64,000 bases of DNA from Gemmatimonadota bacterium (GTDB taxonomy: Bacteria; Gemmatimonadota; Gemmatimonadetes; Gemmatimonadales; GWC2-71-9). The translations under genes were made by a program, and so were the position numbers. Below are positions 8,484 through 17,581 of the stretch, piece by piece. Location of the stretch: assembly GCA_003222035.1 (NCBI GenBank), contig QHUS01000048.1, forward strand, positions 25,417-89,416, read 5' to 3'. Under the pieces are notes generated by a model that saw nothing but the letters and a program-made list of their open reading frames with translations, was not told the DNA's origin and made no database searches. Position 1 is the stretch's first letter; each line of letters begins with the position of its first letter.

Positions 8484-10576
8484 GCCTTCGCCTCCTCCAG
8501 CTCTTTCTTCCGTACCTCGGCGACCTTCTGCGCCGCGTCGGGCGGGACCTCCTGGTACACATGAAACTTCGAGCGGTACGTGCCGCGGCCGTGCGTGATC
8601 GAGTGCAGCGTGGTGGCGTAGCGGTCCAGCTCGGCTTCGGGAACGAGCGCCTTGATCTTGACCTGGCGGCCCGCAGGCTCGGTGCCCAGGATCTGGCCGC
8701 GGCGCGACGAGAGATCGCCCATCACCGCGCCCTGGTAGTCGTCGGGTGTCCACACGTCGAGCTCGAGAATCGGCTCCAGCAGCACGGGCCGGCAGTTCGG
8801 GCTGACGTTCCGGAAGGCCAGGATGCCGGCCATCTTGAACGACATTTCGTTCGAGTCCACGTCGTGGTAGGAGCCGTCGTACAGCTCCGCCTTGAAATCG
8901 ACGACCGGGTATCCCGCCACCGGCCCGCGGGCCGCGGCCTCCTGGACCCCGCGCTCGACCGCCGGGATGTACTGTCGCGGGATCACGCCGCCCACGATCT
9001 CGTCCACGAACTGGAAGCCCGATCCCCTGGGCAGCGGTGCGATGCGGATCCAGCAGTCACCGTACTGACCGCGGCCGCCGGTCTGCTTCTTGTGCTTCCC
9101 CTGGCCCTCGGCGCGGGCCTTGAACGTTTCGCGGTACGCGATCTTCGGCTTGCCGATCACGGCGTGCACCCCGAACTTGCGCGCCAGCCGCCCCACGATG
9201 ATCTCCAGGTGCCGCTCCCCCAGACCGCGGATCAGGGTCTGCGACAGCTCGCCCGAGTACTCGTGCTGGAACGTCGGGTCTTCCTCATGCAGCTTGTGCA
9301 GGCCGGTCGAGAGCTTTTCCTCCTCACCACGCTGTTTCACCTCGATCGCCTCGGTGATCACCGGCTCTGGGAACGGGATCTTGGGGAGCACGATGGCCCG
9401 GTCCTTGGTCGACAGCGTGTCGTTGGTGTGGGTGTCACGGAGCTTGGCGACGACGCCCATGTCCCCCGCGTGCAGCTCGGCGATCTCGAGTCGCTCCTTG
9501 CCGACCGTGACGCACAGGTGGTTCAGCTTCTCGACCGCCTCGCGCGGCGCGTTGTAGACGTCCTGGCCATTTCTCACGGTGCCGGAGTACAGCCGGAAGT
9601 AGGTCACGTCCCCCACATGCGGCTCCGAAATCGTCTTGAACACCTGCGCCACGAACGACGCCGCGTCCTCGGGCCTCAGGGTCACCCGCTCGGCGCTGCC
9701 CCAACGCTGCGCCTCCACGGGCGGCCGCTCGTTCGGCGCGGGTACCAGCTCGACGAGCTTCGACAGCAGGGCCCGAGTCCCGAAGGTGAGCTCGGCGGCG
9801 CCGCAGAACAGGGGGAAGAGCTCCCCCTTGAGCATGCCCGCCTTCATCGCCGCGATCGCCTCGTCCCGCCCGATCTCCTCCCCGCCGAGGTATCGCTCGA
9901 GCAGCGTGTCGTCCGTTTCAGCGATGCGCTCGATCAGCTCCTTCGAGTACCGCTCGAAGCGCTCTTGGTACTCGGGTGGCACGTCGACCTCGTCGTACTC
10001 GCCGGCCTTGGTTCCCTTCTTGTACATGTGACACTTCTTCGAGAAGAGATTGACGATCCCGTGGAATTCGGGCCCCTCACCGACGGGGATCTCGACCGGG
10101 ATCACCTTGGGGGTGAGCCGGTCCTTGACCTGCGTGTAGACCCTCTCGAAGTTCGCGTGCTCCTTATCCATGAGCGAGACAAAGAACAGGCGCGGAATGC
10201 CCCGCTGCTCGCAGTAGTCCCACACCTTTTCCGTGCCCACCTCCACGCCGCCCGTCGCCGACACGACCACTACGGCGCCGTCGGCGGCGTACACGCCCGC
10301 CAGTGCTTCGCCCGTGAAGTCGAGATAGCCCGGGGTGTCGATCAAGTTGAGCTTTACGTCCATCCATTCGGCGACGGCGAGGGCGAGGTTGATCGAGTAC
10401 TTGCGTTCGATTTCGTCCGGGGTGTAATCGGTAAGGGCGGTGCCGTCTTTCACGGATCCGTGTCGCTTGCTCGTGCCGGCCACGAACGCGAGGGCGTCGA
10501 CCAGTGACGTCTTGCCGCTCGCGCCGTGGCCCACGACCGCCACATTGCGGATCTCCGGTGTCTTGTACACGCGCAT
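8480..10576 (-). CDS. fusA: Elongation factor G paralogue (EF-G2-like)
   Basis: This 698-residue translational GTPase has all five EF-G domains. The P-loop is GHGASGKT at residues 16-23, in place of AHIDAGKT found in canonical EF-G. G2/G3 motifs follow as YSINLALAVAEW and DTPGYLDF. The domain IV tip and domain V end (THGRGTYRSKFHVYQEVP) are present. The variant P-loop marks the second EF-G clade (EF-G2 of Thermus and mycobacteria), whose role in translocation or recycling is less settled. No other ribosomal gene is nearby, unlike the str-operon copy, so it is probably a paralogue of the main EF-G. Confidence 0.92.
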   Translation of the reverse strand: MRVYKTPEIRNVAVVGHGASGKTSLVDALAFVAGTSKRHGSVKDGTALTDYTPDEIERKYSINLALAVAEWMDVKLNLIDTPGYLDFTGEALAGVYAADGAVVVVSATGGVEVGTEKVWDYCEQRGIPRLFFVSLMDKEHANFERVYTQVKDRLTPKVIPVEIPVGEGPEFHGIVNLFSKKCHMYKKGTKAGEYDEVDVPPEYQERFERYSKELIERIAETDDTLLERYLGGEEIGRDEAIAAMKAGMLKGELFPLFCGAAELTFGTRALLSKLVELVPAPNERPPVEAQRWGSAERVTLRPEDAASFVAQVFKTISEPHVGDVTYFRLYSGTVRNGQDVYNAPREAVEKLNHLCVTVGKERLEIAELHAGDMGVVAKLRDTHTNDTLSTKDRAIVLPKIPFPEPVITEAIEVKQRGEEEKLSTGLHKLHEEDPTFQHEYSGELSQTLIRGLGERHLEIIVGRLARKFGVHAVIGKPKIAYRETFKARAEGQGKHKKQTGGRGQYGDCWIRIAPLPRGSGFQFVDEIVGGVIPRQYIPAVERGVQEAAARGPVAGYPVVDFKAELYDGSYHDVDSNEMSFKMAGILAFRNVSPNCRPVLLEPILELDVWTPDDYQGAVMGDLSSRRGQILGTEPAGRQVKIKALVPEAELDRYATTLHSITHGRGTYRSKFHVYQEVPPDAAQKVAEVRKKELEEAKA

Positions 10577-10628
10577 GGGCGCAGGTCACTCCGGCAGGGG
10601 GTGAGGAGAATATGAACCGACAGGGAGG

Positions 10629-10722
10629 AAGACGGCTAGGCAGACGCCTAGGCGGGTAGCCGCCGAGTGGCCTCGGCGACTCAGCGTCTACCTTGCCCTC
10701 TGTCCGTCTGCCACGTCTGCCG
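10629..10722. repeat. Degenerate short repeats, inverted pair at MFS gene end
   Basis: Left of the MFS stop, AGACGGCTAGGC and AGACGCCTAGGC stand in tandem (12-bp period). On the other strand, at 10684-10722, GGCAGACGTGGCAGACGG occurs, also with GCAGACG cores. The right copy overlaps the last codons of the MFS gene. It may serve as that gene's terminator and resembles the other paired repeats in this window. Confidence 0.4.
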
Positions 10723-11887
10723 CTCGGTGCTCGACGGTCGGCACTCGCAGGCACGCCACTCCCCCCAGCGCCATCATCGCTCCCGCCGCCAAGAACGCCG
10801 CCGGGCGCGACACATCGTATACCTGTCCCATGACGAGCGGCCCGAGCAGGCGGCCCAGGGCCGCGAGGGCCTGCGCCGCCCCTAGCACCGTCCCCTGTTC
10901 AGTGGGGTCGGCGAACACCGACACCAGTCCGGTCGCGGCGGGTCCGAAGATGCTGTTCGAGAACGCGAGCACCGCCGTCCACCCGTACAGCGCGGCGCTC
11001 GAGCGCAACCCCGGAACCAGCGCGATAGTGGCCGCCATGCCGAACGCGCCCAGAATCAGCAGCACGCGCTCGCCGAAACGCCGGGCGAGCTTGCCGAACG
11101 CGTATCCCTGCACGATCGCCGCCGTCACCCCGATCACCGTGAAGAACCATCCGAGCTGCTGCTCCCGCCAACCAAACGTCACACCGGCCCAGAGGGGCAG
11201 CGCCACGGTGTAGCCCGAGAACGCGAACGGCGCGAGCGCCCAGGCGATCATGAGCGGCGCGAGCCGCGGGTTTCGGATCGCCTCGCCGATGTGCGAGAAA
11301 TCCCACAACTCCCGCTCCGTGCGATGCTCGGCTTGAAGCGACTCGGGAAGCACGACGTACGCCGATACGAAGTTGGCGAGCGACAGCCCCGCCGCCACGA
11401 GCCCGGGGGCCGCCGGCCCGAGGTAGTGCGCCGACAGCCCGCCGATCGCGGGGCCGATGATGAACCCGAGGCCGAAGGCGGCCCCGATGATCCCCATCCC
11501 GCGCGACCGCTCCGCCGGCGACGTGATGTCCGCCATGTAAGCCTGGGCTGCGGAAATGTTGCCGCCGGCGAATCCCGAGACGACCCGCGCGAAGAACAAC
11601 ACCACGTAGGAGTGTGCCGCGGCGAACAGCACGTATCCGAGCGCGTTCACGAGCATCGTCGCGAGGAGGATCGGGCGGCGGCCGATGCGATCGGACGTAC
11701 GACCCAGGATTGCTGTAGCCACGAACTGCATGGCCGAGAACACGCCGAGCAGGGCGCCCAGTCCGAGTCCCCCGGCGCCAAAGCGCTGCGCGTAGTAGGG
11801 CAGGATCGGGATGATGATACCAAACCCGATCAGGTCGATCAGCACCGTGAAGAAAATGACCGCAACGCGCGAGCGCGTGGTCGGCAT
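10688..11887 (-). CDS. MFS transporter, TetA/multidrug efflux type
   Basis: The 399-residue protein has twelve predicted membrane segments and the drug:H+ antiporter signatures. These are FGIIIPILPYY in helix 1, motif A GRTSDRIGRRPIL between helices 2 and 3, and GFIIGPAIGG in helix 5 (motif C, typical of efflux antiporters). It should sit in the inner membrane and expel a small organic compound; the substrate cannot be read. The C-terminal tail after VACLRV is polar and partly encoded by a short-repeat element. It is divergent from the Rieske-flavodoxin gene, 41 bases away. Confidence 0.9.
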   Translation of the reverse strand: MPTTRSRVAVIFFTVLIDLIGFGIIIPILPYYAQRFGAGGLGLGALLGVFSAMQFVATAILGRTSDRIGRRPILLATMLVNALGYVLFAAAHSYVVLFFARVVSGFAGGNISAAQAYMADITSPAERSRGMGIIGAAFGLGFIIGPAIGGLSAHYLGPAAPGLVAAGLSLANFVSAYVVLPESLQAEHRTERELWDFSHIGEAIRNPRLAPLMIAWALAPFAFSGYTVALPLWAGVTFGWREQQLGWFFTVIGVTAAIVQGYAFGKLARRFGERVLLILGAFGMAATIALVPGLRSSAALYGWTAVLAFSNSIFGPAATGLVSVFADPTEQGTVLGAAQALAALGRLLGPLVMGQVYDVSRPAAFLAAGAMMALGGVACLRVPTVEHRAADVADGQRAR

Positions 11888-11928
11888 AGAGGCTAGAATC
11901 TACACCCCCCTGGAGGAGCGGGTGCGGT

Positions 11929-13047
11929 ATGACCACCTGGCATCGGCTCGGCAGCAAGTCGGAGCTGCTCGAACGCGTCCCGTTTTCGGTGAAGGTCGAT
12001 CGTCATTCGGTCGCCGTCTTCTTCCACGACGGCCGGTTCCGCGCGATCAGCAACGTCTGCAACCACAAAGGCGGTCCACTGTGCGAGGGACGGGTGCGCG
12101 GTGAATTCGTCATGTGCCCGTGGCATGCGTGGGAATACAGCGTGATCACGGGCAAGGGACCAGAAGGCTTCGACGAAGAGCAGGTTCCCGTGTTCGCGGT
12201 GGAAGAGCGCGCGGATGGCGTATATGTGGAAACGCCGCCGGTCATGCCGCGCAAGCTCATCAAGCACAAGCCCTCCCACCTGCTCGAGCCGCACCCCAAG
12301 CCCGCCGGCGCCCCGCCGCGCGTGCTGGTGCTCTCGACCACGGCGATGGACGACGTCAACCCGCGCTTTTCCACGTCGGACGCGTTGCTCGAGCACGCCG
12401 TCGACCGGGCGAAGCGCCGCGGCGCCGACGTCCAGTTCATCAAGTTGCGCGACCTGAAGTTCCGGCATTGCGAGGGGAACTACTCCAAGGCCGCCCACGC
12501 CTGCACCTGGCCGTGCGCCATCACCGAGCGCGACCCCGAGGATCAGCTCACCCCCGTGTACGAGGGCCTGGTCCACTGGGCCGACGTGGTGATCATCGGC
12601 ACACCCATCCGCTGGGGGAATGCTTCGTCGCTCTACTACAAGATGATCGAGCGCCTGAACTGCGTGCAGAACCAGGTCACGATCCACAATCGGGTGCTGA
12701 TCAAGAACAAGGTCGCCGCGTTCATCATCACCGGTGGGCAGGACAACATCCAGGCCGTGGCGGGCGCAATGTTCACCTTCTGGGCGGAGCTCGGCTGCGT
12801 ATTTCCCCCCTTCCCATTCATCGCGCACTCGCGTGGCTGGGACGCCGAGGATATGCAGAACAACGTCCGGCAGGTGAAGATGAGCGACACACTCAAGGAA
12901 GCCGCCTTCGAGCTACTCGACAGGGCGCTCGACTTCTGGACCATCATCGACCGCCATAAGGCCGAGATGGACAAGCCTATGGAGCGGGCGGGGCGCAAAG
13001 CGAACACGCTCCCGGAGCCTGACGAGATCGCGGAGATCGCGGTATGA
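11929..13047 (+). CDS. Rieske [2Fe-2S]-flavodoxin/FMN reductase fusion protein
   Basis: Two redox domains lie in one 372-residue chain. Residues 1-100 form a Rieske ferredoxin with cluster ligands C44 and H46 (CNH) and C63 and H66 (CPWH). From about residue 108 a flavodoxin-like NAD(P)H:FMN reductase fold begins (PRVLVLSTTA), followed by EGNYSKAAHACTWPC, IIGTPIRWG and an ITGGQDN loop. The fusion suggests electrons pass from flavin to iron-sulfur centre, or the reverse, for a partner oxygenase or reductase not encoded nearby. The stop overlaps the next start by ATGA. This is a soluble cytoplasmic protein by sequence. The pairing is visible; the electron path is inferred. Confidence 0.87.
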   Translation: MTTWHRLGSKSELLERVPFSVKVDRHSVAVFFHDGRFRAISNVCNHKGGPLCEGRVRGEFVMCPWHAWEYSVITGKGPEGFDEEQVPVFAVEERADGVYVETPPVMPRKLIKHKPSHLLEPHPKPAGAPPRVLVLSTTAMDDVNPRFSTSDALLEHAVDRAKRRGADVQFIKLRDLKFRHCEGNYSKAAHACTWPCAITERDPEDQLTPVYEGLVHWADVVIIGTPIRWGNASSLYYKMIERLNCVQNQVTIHNRVLIKNKVAAFIITGGQDNIQAVAGAMFTFWAELGCVFPPFPFIAHSRGWDAEDMQNNVRQVKMSDTLKEAAFELLDRALDFWTIIDRHKAEMDKPMERAGRKANTLPEPDEIAEIAV

Positions 13048-13478
13048 GCCGGCGTCTGGAGCTCGCCCAGGCCTACGAGAAGGCGCTGTTCGCGGGAGAC
13101 CGCGCCCGCGTCGCCCAACTGTTTTCCGATGACATCGTCTACTGGGTCGCCGGCGGCCCGCGCATCGGCGGCGAGTGGCGGGGGCGCGAGCGCGTGCTCG
13201 ACGCCCTCTGGAATCGGGAGGCCGGCCTGGGCCCCGGCGATTGGGTCTCCGAAGACGTGTGGCGCGAGTGGTACGACGCGGACGATCGCGTGATCGTGGA
13301 GATCCGCGAGCGCTCCTGGCTCAAGAGCCGCCCTAAAGACGTGATGGACCTGCGCACCTGCGTGGTGATCAGGCTCACCAGCGACGCGATCGTCGACCTG
13401 CGAGAGTACACCGACAGCCACATCTATGAGGAGTTCGCGCGCCGGCACCGCGCCGAGTTGCCGAAGTTCAGAACGTGA
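13044..13478 (+). CDS. NTF2/SnoaL-like protein
   Basis: This 144-residue protein resembles the NTF2 fold: an N-terminal helix (LAQAYEKALFAGDRARVAQLFSDD), a YWVAGGPRIGGEWRGRERVLDAL segment split here into helix and turn, then beta strands ending in VDLREYTDSH. Family members are isomerases, lactonases or dimer subunits with a hydrophobic pocket. No catalytic set is certain. It overlaps the Rieske-flavodoxin gene by ATGA, so the two are co-translated. It may bind the substrate or partner of that redox protein. Confidence 0.75.
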   Translation: MSRRLELAQAYEKALFAGDRARVAQLFSDDIVYWVAGGPRIGGEWRGRERVLDALWNREAGLGPGDWVSEDVWREWYDADDRVIVEIRERSWLKSRPKDVMDLRTCVVIRLTSDAIVDLREYTDSHIYEEFARRHRAELPKFRT

Positions 13479-13546
13479 GGTGCATCACGGGTTTAACGCC
13501 CCGGGTCGCCTAGCGTCTCACCTCCGAACCTCAACCGGGACGATAT

Positions 13547-13954
13547 ATGCGACGTTGCATCGCTCTCTTCGCCGTGCTGGCCTTCGCCACGAGCGCGCCT
13601 GCGCTCTTGTCCGCCCAGGACTCCGGCGAGGTCAAGCAGGACCGCAAGGAAGTCCGTCACGACCGCCGCGACTTGCGCGGCGACCGCAAAGACATCCATC
13701 AGGACAACCGGGACATCCGCCAAGATCGGCGTGATATCCGTCAGGATCGCCGCGACATTCATCAGGACGTGAAGGACGGCGACCTGAAGGACGCGCGCCA
13801 AGACCGCCGGGACCTGCGGCAGGACCACGGCGACGTGCGGGAGGATCGGCGCGACCGGCGGCACGACGAGCGCGATAAGCGCTCGGATCGACGGGACCTG
13901 CGGCAGGACAAGAAAGACCTGCATCAAGGCGAACCCAAAGACAGTACGAAGTAA
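13547..13954 (+). CDS. Secreted highly charged heptad-repeat protein
   Basis: After a clear signal peptide ending near LLSAQ, almost the entire 135-residue protein is a 7-residue repeat of the type DRRDIRQ. Variants such as DRKDIHQ, DNRDIRQ and DRRDLRQ run about fourteen times. Asp, Arg, Lys, His and Gln dominate and hydrophobics appear once per heptad. This predicts a single long alpha helix stabilised by i to i+4 salt bridges, or a thin coiled coil, outside the cytoplasm. Many codons differ between units while the residue pattern stays, which supports coding. I recognise no characterised family. Similar low-complexity secreted proteins occur in other soil bacteria. Confidence 0.8.
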   Translation: MRRCIALFAVLAFATSAPALLSAQDSGEVKQDRKEVRHDRRDLRGDRKDIHQDNRDIRQDRRDIRQDRRDIHQDVKDGDLKDARQDRRDLRQDHGDVREDRRDRRHDERDKRSDRRDLRQDKKDLHQGEPKDSTK

Positions 13955-13971
13955 GGCAGGCAAGGCAACTT

Positions 13972-15198
13972 CTAGCTTATGATGTCCTGCTTTCTGTCAC
14001 GCCGTCGTGCTATCCAGTACAGTGGAATCGCGAGTACTAGCGTGAGCCCGCTCCCGACCCATGCCTGCCCAATCGAGCGCGCCCGCGCGACCGCGCCCCA
14101 CACCGACTGCCCGATCACCCCGCCCGTGCTCGCGAACATCGAGTCGAGCGAAATGATCGTCGCCCGCTGCGCCGACGGGATGTGGGCGTTGAGGTACGCC
14201 TGCTTCACGGGCATCGCGAGCCCGATGGCCGCGCCGTACAGCAGGTAGAGCGACACGACGACGAAGAAGTTCGTCAACAGGCCGCACAACACGATGAGCA
14301 CCACCTGCGCTCCCACCGACACCATCAACAGGCCCGTACGTGTCCGGACGACCCGGGACAGCGGCGCGACGAGGACGTTCCCCGCGATGAGACTCAGGCC
14401 CACGAGCGAGCTGATGACCCCATCCACCCACACGAGGTCGCGTCCCAGCAAGTCGAGGAAATAGCGCTGCCAGCTGTAAAACCCGAAAATCATGAAGCTC
14501 ATCGAGACGAGCGACGCGAGCATCACGGGTCGCACCACGGGATGGCTCAGGCCGTAGCGCAGCCCCTCGACGAACACTCGCTGAAGCTCCTCCGGCACAC
14601 GTCGCAGCTCCAGGGCGCGAGGGGTGTAGCCCAGCTCCGGCATTTTGAACCACGCGAGGGCGAAGAGCGGCACCACGATGGCGGCGCGCACGAGGTACGG
14701 GATGTCGAGGCGGATCTGGCCCAACAATCCGCCGCCGATCGTGCCAAGCAGCATGCCGCCCCCGAAAAACATCTGACCCCGGGCGAATACCCGCTCGAGC
14801 GGTCCGGTGTAGCCCGTGGCCTTCAGCGCGTCTACCAACCAGGCGTCCACGGCCCCCGTGTAGAACGTGTAGCCCAGCCCGAGGAACACGGAGACCCATG
14901 CGAATGCCCAAAAACCCCACCCTCGCCACGCGATCGTCACGTACAGGAGCGTCGTGATGAACAGCGTGACGAGACACAGCAGCAGCGAGACCCGTCGTCC
15001 CACTGTGTCCGCGATCACGCCGGTGGGAATCTCGAACACCATCGAGCCGAGCGTGAACGCCGCGTTCGTCAGAAGCACCTGCTGGATGTCGAGCCCCGCG
15101 TGCATCTTGAAGAGCGTGTCGATCCCCCAGATGAGGGACATCGCCAGGTTGAAGAGCCCGGTGATCGCGTAATACGTGCGTATGATGCTCCCGCTCAT
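13972..15198 (-). CDS. MFS transporter
   Basis: The 408-residue protein has about twelve hydrophobic segments and an MFS motif A-like loop (GVIADTVGRRVSL). The ATG at 15198 overlaps the stop of the DMT gene. It is the last gene of a six-gene minus-strand operon that begins with an EgtD-like methyltransferase and contains an OpuB-type importer. Its substrate is unknown. Early residues IIRTYYAITGLFNLAMSL place the first helix right at the start. Confidence 0.87.
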   Translation of the reverse strand: MSGSIIRTYYAITGLFNLAMSLIWGIDTLFKMHAGLDIQQVLLTNAAFTLGSMVFEIPTGVIADTVGRRVSLLLCLVTLFITTLLYVTIAWRGWGFWAFAWVSVFLGLGYTFYTGAVDAWLVDALKATGYTGPLERVFARGQMFFGGGMLLGTIGGGLLGQIRLDIPYLVRAAIVVPLFALAWFKMPELGYTPRALELRRVPEELQRVFVEGLRYGLSHPVVRPVMLASLVSMSFMIFGFYSWQRYFLDLLGRDLVWVDGVISSLVGLSLIAGNVLVAPLSRVVRTRTGLLMVSVGAQVVLIVLCGLLTNFFVVVSLYLLYGAAIGLAMPVKQAYLNAHIPSAQRATIISLDSMFASTGGVIGQSVWGAVARARSIGQAWVGSGLTLVLAIPLYWIARRRDRKQDIIS

Positions 15199-16052
15199 GC
15201 CGCCACGACCTGAGTATCGGTCCACGACTTGAGCGCGGTCGCCGTGAGTATGACAATGCTTCCGAGCAGAGCCAGCGGGCCCGGGGTCTCGCCGTGCGCG
15301 AGCCAGGCCCATACGGGGCTCAGCACCGGCTCGACCAGGAGATATAACGACGCCTCGAGGGCCGGCACGCGCGTGATGGCGCGGGACAGGAACACGTAGG
15401 CCAACCCGAGCTGAAACACGCCCAGATAAATCACGATCAGCCAGTCGACGGACCGGCCCGCCGCGAAGGGAAGCGCGCCCGGCAGGCACACGAGAAACAC
15501 CATCAGGTTACCGCACGCCGCCGCGGCCGCGATCGGCCCGTGGTCTGCGCCTCCGTCGCGGGCCAGCCACCGGTAGCCCGTCACCGTGAATGCCCAGGCG
15601 ACCGCGCTGCCGGCCGCGAGCACGTTGCCGAGAAAGGGATCGGGTGCGGTGACGAAGTGTCGCTGTCCCCCGACGAACAAGAGCGCCAGGCCGACGGCCA
15701 GCACGGCCATGAACCGCAAGTCCGCGGCGCGCACGCGCTCGTGCAGGAGCCACGGCGCCAGGGCGACCACGAACAGGGGGTTGGTCGCCTGGAGGAAGAC
15801 GGTGTTGGCCGCGGTGGTCAATTTGTTCGCGAACACGAACAGGAGGCCCGCCGCGGCGTACGCCACGCCCACGAGCGGGACACGCCAGCTCCAGCGGGCC
15901 CTGGCTTCGGGGATCAGAGCGAGGATCGCGAGCATCGCGACGAGGGCTCGGACCGCCGCGATCTGCCACGCGCTGAACGCGGACCATTTGATGGCCGCGC
16001 CGGCCGTCGAGAAACACGCGGCGGCGAGTACCAGCTGCAGGCGAGCCTTCAC
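15195..16052 (-). CDS. EamA/DMT-superfamily permease
   Basis: The 285-residue protein has ten membrane segments in two EamA repeats. The first half contains FVFANKLTTAANTVFLQATN, a typical RhaT/RarD-like motif, and the second contains LEASLYLLVEPVLSPVWAWL. Family members are mostly exporters of metabolites or amino acids. The GTG at 16052 overlaps the stop of the binding-protein gene, and the end overlaps the MFS gene. It may export a product made from the imported quaternary amine, but no sequence evidence names a substrate. Confidence 0.9.
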   Translation of the reverse strand: MKARLQLVLAAACFSTAGAAIKWSAFSAWQIAAVRALVAMLAILALIPEARARWSWRVPLVGVAYAAAGLLFVFANKLTTAANTVFLQATNPLFVVALAPWLLHERVRAADLRFMAVLAVGLALLFVGGQRHFVTAPDPFLGNVLAAGSAVAWAFTVTGYRWLARDGGADHGPIAAAAACGNLMVFLVCLPGALPFAAGRSVDWLIVIYLGVFQLGLAYVFLSRAITRVPALEASLYLLVEPVLSPVWAWLAHGETPGPLALLGSIVILTATALKSWTDTQVVAA

Positions 16053-16918
16053 GGGCGCGGCGCCTGGAGCCAGTCCCGCGCGATCCCGGCGATGTCCTTG
16101 TGCTCGACGTCCGCCAGGGCGTTGAGCCGACGCATCTCGGCGTCCGTGATCCGCCCGGCGAGCAGCGCGAGCGCCGTGCCGACCTCGGGGTGCGCGTCGA
16201 GCACCGCCTGCCGTATCACGGGCGCGGCCTCGTACGGCGGGAAGTAGTGCCGGTCGTCCTCGAGAACAACCAGGTCGAGCGCCTCGATCTGACCGTCCGT
16301 CGAGTTGCCGGCGATCACGTCCACCTTCCCTTCCGCCAGCGCGCGGTACGTCAAACCCAAGTCCATCGCAGTGGGTGGCGCGCTGAACCGCAGTCCGTAC
16401 GCGTCCGCCAGGCCGCGGAAGCCGTCGGCCCGCTCCAGAAACTCGTATCCGAATCCCGCCTTCCAGCGGGACGCCACACGCGCCAGATCGGCGATGCGCG
16501 TAAGGCCGTACCGGGTTGCGTCGCGGCGTCGCACCGTGATGGCAAACGTGTTGTTGAAGCCGAACGGCTTGCCCCACGTGAGCCCGAAGCGCCGGGCATA
16601 TTCGGCGGTGACCGCGCGCCGCACGCTGTCCGCGTCGTGCGCCGGCGGAAACTTGAGGACCGCCGTGTACGCAGTCCCCGTGTACTCGACGTACAGGTCG
16701 ATCTGACCGGACGTGATCGCGTGATGACACACGAACGTTCCGCCCAGATGGAACCGCCGCTCGACCGGCAGCCCGGTGCGCCGCTCGATCTGCTGTGCCA
16801 CGATCTCCCCGAGCAGGTCGGACTCGCTGAAGTTCTTCGAGCCCACAACGATCCGGTCGGCGCGGCCGCACCCCGCGAGCAGCGTAGCGACGAAGACGAT
16901 TGACTGTCCGACCGTCAT
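16049..16918 (-). CDS. OpuBC/OsmX-type substrate-binding lipoprotein
   Basis: A lipoprotein signal ends in LAGC, with acylated C17. The mature part is an OpuAC/OpuBC fold that binds glycine betaine, choline, carnitine or related quaternary amines. Family features include VVGSKNFSESDLLGEI at the N-terminus, an LYVEYTGTAY segment, and a GNSTDGQIEALDLVVLEDD region. It is 289 residues, usual for the family. It is the third gene of the ABC set and overlaps both neighbours by four bases. Related EgtU proteins bind ergothioneine, which matters because an EgtD-like enzyme opens this operon. Confidence 0.9.
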   Translation of the reverse strand: MTVGQSIVFVATLLAGCGRADRIVVGSKNFSESDLLGEIVAQQIERRTGLPVERRFHLGGTFVCHHAITSGQIDLYVEYTGTAYTAVLKFPPAHDADSVRRAVTAEYARRFGLTWGKPFGFNNTFAITVRRRDATRYGLTRIADLARVASRWKAGFGYEFLERADGFRGLADAYGLRFSAPPTAMDLGLTYRALAEGKVDVIAGNSTDGQIEALDLVVLEDDRHYFPPYEAAPVIRQAVLDAHPEVGTALALLAGRITDAEMRRLNALADVEHKDIAGIARDWLQAPRP

Positions 16919-17553
16919 TTTCCCCGCCACGCGAGCCTCCGCTCCGCCAACCCCAGCAACCCGTCCGCCGCGAGCGCCATCAGGGCCGCGGGGAGCGCTC
17001 CGGCGAGGATCAGCGTGTCGTCCACAACGGCCACCCCGCGAAAGATGTAGACGCCGAGACCGCCGGCCCCGATCGCGGCCGCGATCGTCGCGGTGCCGAC
17101 GCTGACAACGGTGGCCACCCGCACGCCCGCCAAGATCACGCCGAAGCCGAGCGGCAGCTCGACCTGGGTGAGCAGCTGCCAGTCGGTCATGCCCATCCCA
17201 CGCCCCGCCTCGCGCACGGCGGGGTCGACACCCGCGATCCCCGTGTACGTGTTGCGCACGATGGGCAGGAGGGCGTACAGCACGAGCGCGACGATGGCCG
17301 TCGATGCCCCGATCCCGCCGATGAAGGGAAGCGGGATGAGGAAACCGAACAGCGCGAGACTCGGCACGGTCTGGAACACGTTCGCGAGCCCGAGCACGGG
17401 CCGCTGCCATGCAGGCCGCCGCGTGAGCACGATGCCGAGGGGAATGCCGAGCGCGAACGCCAGGAGCGTCGAGACGGCGACCAGATACAGGTGCTGGGCC
17501 ACGAGTCCCAAGACTTCCTGGGCGTTGCGGGCGTAGAAGGCCAAGAGACTCAT
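16915..17553 (-). CDS. OpuB-type ABC transporter permease
   Basis: This 212-residue inner-membrane permease has about five to six helices. The EAA loop reads REAGRGMGMTDWQLLTQVELPLG, where the ATPase docks. An N-terminal AQHLYLVAVSTLLAFALGIP segment is typical of OpuBB/ProW. The ATG at 17553 is the first methionine before a membrane-compatible sequence. It lies 28 bases after the ATPase stop and overlaps the binding-protein gene. A single permease gene implies a homodimer. Confidence 0.9.
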   Translation of the reverse strand: MSLLAFYARNAQEVLGLVAQHLYLVAVSTLLAFALGIPLGIVLTRRPAWQRPVLGLANVFQTVPSLALFGFLIPLPFIGGIGASTAIVALVLYALLPIVRNTYTGIAGVDPAVREAGRGMGMTDWQLLTQVELPLGFGVILAGVRVATVVSVGTATIAAAIGAGGLGVYIFRGVAVVDDTLILAGALPAALMALAADGLLGLAERRLAWRGK

Positions 17554-17581
17554 GGCCCGCCCCGTGCGCGGCTGAAGCCGC

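Noticed and set aside
8561..10507. Long open frame on the plus strand opposite EF-G
   Set aside because: High G+C leaves antisense frames open. The minus-strand product is a full EF-G; the plus-strand one has no recognisable motif and many His/Arg runs.
13044..13478. NTF2-like protein as part of a polyketide cluster
   Set aside because: SnoaL-like folds occur in many settings. No polyketide synthase or related tailoring gene is within the window.
13640..13940. Regularly spaced repeats that look like a CRISPR array
   Set aside because: The 21-bp periodic units encode a continuous charged heptad protein with a signal peptide. There are no unique spacers and no cas genes.
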